Source of the DNA: CAZXMB01 sp964641715
GTDB taxonomy: Bacteria; Desulfobacterota; BSN033; UBA1163
Reading direction: 5' to 3'
Length of the DNA: 18,474 nucleotides
Assembly: GCA_964641715.1 (NCBI GenBank)
Contig: CAZXMB010000049.1
Span: forward strand, 1 to 18,474
Both the position numbers and the translations under genes were made by a program. The notes under the pieces are model-generated. The model saw only the letters and a program-made list of their open reading frames with translations. It was not told the origin of the DNA and ran no database searches. Below are positions 16,267 through 18,474 of this stretch, piece after piece. The first letter of the stretch is position 1, and each line of letters begins with the position of its first letter.

Positions 16267-16650
16267 CTATTTTGCAAGCAGGGCTTCAATCCGTTTGACC
16301 AGGACTTCGGGTTCCACGGGTTTATCAATGTAGTCGTCCGCTTCTGTCTCTAACCCCATCTGTTGAGTGTAACGGGTTGTTGAAATCTTTGAAATCACCG
16401 CTGTCAGAAGCAGGACGGGAATTTTACTCAAATGAGGATCTGCCTTTAATTCCCTACAGACCGCGTATCCATCCTTATCCGGCATCATGACATCCAGGAC
16501 AATGAGGTCCGGATTTTCGGTTTTCGCTTTCTGTAACCCTTCGATCCCACCATAGGCAGCGGCAACCTCATAATTCTTGGATTCCAGGATCATGGACACA
16601 GCCTCGACCAGATCTGGATCGTCATCGACAATTAGGACTTTCTTCGGCAT
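16267..16650 (-). CDS. Stand-alone receiver-domain response regulator (CheY-like)
   Basis: 127 residues forming a single receiver domain with no output domain. Acidic pocket DDD9-11, phospho-acceptor Asp53 (VLDVMMPDKDG), Thr83 (LLTA) and Lys110 (DKPVEPE) are all present. The loop between beta4 and alpha4 is longer than in CheY (VISKISTTRYTQQMGLETEADDYIDKP), a variant I recall from response regulators next to anaerobic redox operons, although I cannot verify that. AGGAGG lies eight bases before the ATG. The probable partner is the kinase encoded 36 bases downstream, either as a phosphate donor or as a phosphorelay intermediate. With no DNA-binding domain it would act by protein contact. Confidence 0.95.
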   Translation of the reverse strand: MPKKVLIVDDDPDLVEAVSMILESKNYEVAAAYGGIEGLQKAKTENPDLIVLDVMMPDKDGYAVCRELKADPHLSKIPVLLLTAVISKISTTRYTQQMGLETEADDYIDKPVEPEVLVKRIEALLAK

Positions 16651-16676
16651 CTTTATCCCCTCCTTTTTAAATGAGT

Positions 16677-16797
16677 TGGAATAATGGAATGGTGGAAAAA
16701 TGGAATATTGGGAAAATCATTAATCTTTAACCAGACAATCCCAATATTCATTTTTTTATTGTCCATTATTCCATTATTCCCGTATTCCAATATTCCA
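16677..16797. repeat. Octamer-based inverted repeat element (TGGAATAN arrays) between metF and the response regulator
   Basis: The left arm is five tandem octamers on the + strand starting at 16677: TGGAATAA, TGGAATGG, TGGAAAAA, TGGAATAT, TGGGAAAA. The right arm is the same pattern on the - strand from 16797 down to 16758: TGGAATAT, TGGAATAC, GGGAATAA, TGGAATAA, TGGACAAT. The innermost 11 bases (16703-16713 and 16739-16749) pair perfectly around a 25-base AT-rich spacer, and GGAATAATGG at 16678-16687 pairs with 16771-16780. It fills most of the 150-base spacer. It may be a mobile or REP-like element, or act as a transcript processing or attenuation hairpin after metF. Confidence 0.75.
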
Positions 16798-16800
16798 GAT

Positions 16801-17727
16801 TTATGAGGCTTGTGGTCTGGGCAGGAGGCCTGCGGCCTTGACGATCTCCGAGACCTTCTCCTCCCACTCAATCGCCATAATATGGATCCCCCGTACCCCG
16901 GGGATTTCCCTCAGCCTCTGGATCGTCTCCACACAGATCCTTATCCCCTCCTCCGACTGTTTCTCCTTCGGCACTGATCTCAACCTCTCGATCATCTCAT
17001 CCGGCACATCCATCCCCGGCACCTGACTCTTCATGTACTTCGCCATCCCCACCGACTTAAACGGAGTCACCCCTGCCAAGATCGCACATTTTTCATGAAG
17101 CCCCCTCTCACGCACCATCTCCATCCACCTCGAAAACCTCTCCAGATTATAAATACACTGAGTCTGAATAAACTCCACCCCCGCCCGAACCTTCTTCCCC
17201 AACCTCGCCGCCCGAATCTCAAAAGGATCCGCAAACGGATTCTCCGCCGCCCCAATAAAAAGCACCGGCCTCCCCTTGACCTCCTCTCCCCCCAAAAACC
17301 TGCCCTCGTCCCTCATCGTCTTGACCGTGTTGATGAGCTGAATGGAATCCATATCAAACACATTCTTCGCCCGGGGATGATCCCCAAACTTCTGATGATC
17401 CCCCGAAAGACATAAAATATTATTGATCCCCAAAGCCGCCGCCCCCAATATGTCACTCTGGATCGCTATCCGATTGCGATCCCGACAAACCATCTGCAAA
17501 ATCGGATCAAACCCCATCTCCCTGAGAATCAAACACGATGAGAGAGAACTCATCCTCACCACCGAGGTCTGATTGTCCGTCACATTGACCGCATCCACAA
17601 AACCCCTGAGAAGACCCCCCTTCCTGCGAATCACCTCAGGATCCGCACCCCTCGGCGGCCCACACTCCGATGTCACCACAAAACCCCCACCCTCAAGTAT
17701 CCTCTCAATGCTCGACTTCGTTTTCAT
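16801..17727 (-). CDS. metF: Methylenetetrahydrofolate reductase (MetF family)
   Basis: 308 residues, cytosolic flavoprotein fold. It converts methylene-tetrahydrofolate to methyl-tetrahydrofolate, a step of the methyl branch of the Wood-Ljungdahl pathway and of methionine synthesis. Recognisable segments are SECGPPRGAD near the N-terminus, AVNVTDNQT, GFDPILQMVCRDRN, ILCLSGDH, FIGAAENPFADP and GVEFIQTQC. It lacks a fused extension; the MetV-like partner is encoded separately 68 bases upstream, the arrangement of MetVF-type enzymes that take electrons through Hdr-like proteins. The ATG at 17727 has a GAGGG-type ribosome binding site about seven bases upstream. Codon use is odd: third positions are almost all G or T for most of the gene, but the last 20 or so codons return to the C-rich third positions of the genes to the left. 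Confidence 0.95.
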   Translation of the reverse strand: MKTKSSIERILEGGGFVVTSECGPPRGADPEVIRRKGGLLRGFVDAVNVTDNQTSVVRMSSLSSCLILREMGFDPILQMVCRDRNRIAIQSDILGAAALGINNILCLSGDHQKFGDHPRAKNVFDMDSIQLINTVKTMRDEGRFLGGEEVKGRPVLFIGAAENPFADPFEIRAARLGKKVRAGVEFIQTQCIYNLERFSRWMEMVRERGLHEKCAILAGVTPFKSVGMAKYMKSQVPGMDVPDEMIERLRSVPKEKQSEEGIRICVETIQRLREIPGVRGIHIMAIEWEEKVSEIVKAAGLLPRPQAS

Positions 17728-17748
17728 TGTCTACCCTCAACCCGGATT

Positions 17749-17776
17749 GTAGGGAACGCATCTATGCGTTCCCTAC
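17749..17776. repeat. Perfect 12-bp palindromic hairpin between metV-like and metF
   Basis: GTAGGGAACGCA (17749-17760) and TGCGTTCCCTAC (17765-17776) are perfectly complementary around a four-base loop (TCTA). There is no T-tract on either side, so it is not a standard terminator. The form resembles REP-type palindromes dispersed in bacterial genomes. In the transcript it would fold between the two coding regions and could influence mRNA stability. Confidence 0.9.
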
Positions 17777-17777
17777 C

Positions 17778-17795
17778 CATCACCATCACCATCAC
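17778..17795. repeat. Three tandem CATCAC hexamers next to the metV-like stop codon
   Basis: CATCAC is repeated three times without interruption, ending exactly at the base before the TAA stop of the metV-like gene (17796-17798). It lies two bases from the palindrome. On the coding strand it reads GTGATG three times. Confidence 0.85.
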
Positions 17796-18464
17796 TTATA
17801 ACCTTAGGTCTTCTCTCACCCTCTTGCGCGGCCCCCCATCCCTCGAACTCCTCCAATCCTTCACCGGAATAATCTCCTCATAACGATCCATCTGACCAAG
17901 CTCCTTGAGCCTGTCAATGATCAGCTGCCACCCACAGTCCACCTCCTTGTCCACCTCACACTTCCCACCCGAACTCCCCCCACAGGGACCATTGAGCAGA
18001 CTCTTCGCACAACGAGCCACCGGACATATCCCCCCCGTGAGATGTAATACACACTCCCCACAACCCTGACAACGCTCCGACCATACCCCCTGCTCCAGCG
18101 TCACCCCCAAAAAACTGGTGTTGACCGCCGGCAACACCACCTTCCCCCGATACCTCTCCGCCACATACTGTATCCCCGCCCCACACGCCATCGATAAAAT
18201 CACCTCATACTCCCCCACAAAAGGACGCACCTGATCAATATACTCCTGATCACACTGACGCTCCAAGGTCTGCTCCCTCACCTCCACCTCCCCGCCCCCC
18301 TTCGAACGAGCAAGCCTCAACTCCGAAGCCAATACCCCTACCTCCCTCTCCCCACCCACCGCACAAACCGTCACACACTCATTGCAACCCAATAACAAAA
18401 CCTTTCTGTAGGGCTTGAGCATCTCCAATATCTCCTCCAAAGGCTTCCTGTTCGCTACAATCAT
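17796..18464 (-). CDS. MetV-like protein (methylenetetrahydrofolate reductase C-terminal domain family)
   Basis: 222 residues, cytosolic. It matches the cysteine-rich protein that partners MetF in MetVF complexes. Two cysteine clusters are visible: GCNECVTVCAVGG (Cys-x2-Cys-x3-Cys, about residues 26-34) and a C-terminal set in CQGCGECVLHLTGGICPVARC followed by GPCGG and KCEVD, likely to hold an iron-sulfur cluster or zinc. Family knowledge: MetV links MetF to Hdr/Mvh-type electron carriers. GGAGG (18470-18474) lies five bases before the ATG, so the start is firm and the gene is complete. Upstream genes, where HdrA would be expected, are outside the window. Codon use is extremely biased to G or T in third positions; the + strand counts 30 C to 6 G in 18301-18360. 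Confidence 0.88.
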   Translation of the reverse strand: MIVANRKPLEEILEMLKPYRKVLLLGCNECVTVCAVGGEREVGVLASELRLARSKGGGEVEVREQTLERQCDQEYIDQVRPFVGEYEVILSMACGAGIQYVAERYRGKVVLPAVNTSFLGVTLEQGVWSERCQGCGECVLHLTGGICPVARCAKSLLNGPCGGSSGGKCEVDKEVDCGWQLIIDRLKELGQMDRYEEIIPVKDWRSSRDGGPRKRVREDLRL

Positions 18465-18469
18465 CTCAA

Positions 18470-18474
18470 CCTCC
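18470..18474 (-). promoter_or_regulatory. Ribosome binding site GGAGG for the metV-like gene
   Basis: GGAGG on the - strand at the extreme end of the window, five bases before the ATG at 18464. It fixes the start and shows that the coding sequence is complete. Confidence 0.75.

Noticed and set aside
16677..16797. CRISPR array
   Set aside because: Units are eight bases with no spacers and face each other in opposite orientation.
16653..16871. 72-codon - strand open frame through the octamer repeat and the metF 3' end
   Set aside because: Its middle is a translation of the repeat and its beginning overlaps metF in another frame.
17095..17415. 106-codon + strand open frame opposite metF, rich in Pro, Lys and Arg
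   Set aside because: It is antisense to a clear metF, has no ribosome binding site, and its odd composition is the direct result of the C-rich + strand.
17749..17776. Rho-independent terminator between metV and metF
   Set aside because: The stem is perfect, but no run of T follows on either strand, and metF starts only 22 bases further on.

Overview
The window is a piece of a Gram-negative bacterial genome, probably an anaerobe and probably a metagenome-assembled contig, because a run of exactly 100 Ns interrupts one gene. Gram-negative is inferred from the periplasmic alpha-2-macroglobulin / penicillin-binding protein 1C pair and several exported redox proteins. Anaerobic C1 metabolism is inferred from HdrB/HdrC-type iron-sulfur proteins next to MetF and a MetV-like protein. 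This gene set is familiar from acetogens, sulfate reducers and syntrophs; Desulfobacterota or a neighbouring phylum is my guess, not something the sequence proves.

Layout. Bases 1-10035 are read on the + strand: a 5'-truncated alpha-2-macroglobulin gene, pbpC (4-bp overlap), a membrane-anchored RTX-like calcium-binding protein gene, a histidine phosphatase gene and a HAD phosphatase gene. They are packed closely enough to be one transcription unit. Bases 10032-18464 are read on the - strand, in order of transcription: MetV-like protein, MetF, a repeat-filled spacer, a stand-alone response regulator, a receiver-PAS-histidine kinase, HdrC, HdrB, then thyX, then a thioredoxin/FMN-binding fusion protein and its ApbE flavin transferase. 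The two halves converge with overlapping stop codons at 10032-10035. No gene-free stretch exceeds 300 bases; the longest (13020-13235) holds a candidate thyX promoter and an inverted repeat.

How the genes fit together. The left half is a cell-envelope unit. PBP1C repairs or builds peptidoglycan, and the thioester-containing macroglobulin is thought to trap foreign proteases. A low-GC RTX-type protein with a hydrophobic segment at each end sits between pbpC and the phosphatase genes and is bracketed by a 10-bp direct repeat, so it may be an inserted cargo gene. The middle is an extracytoplasmic flavinylation pair: ApbE would attach FMN to Thr344 of the adjacent protein, which also carries a thioredoxin CxxC and a CxxCH motif. 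The right half is a methylene-tetrahydrofolate and electron-transfer unit (MetV, MetF, HdrC, HdrB) with a soluble two-component pair embedded in it and ThyX, another methylene-tetrahydrofolate consumer, downstream. metV and most of metF have an extreme strand composition bias that stops abruptly near 16860, close to an unusual octamer inverted-repeat element.

The strongest candidates for something not yet described are the doubly anchored RTX protein flanked by direct repeats, the thioredoxin-CxxCH-FMN fusion with ApbE, and the octamer hairpin element at the composition boundary.
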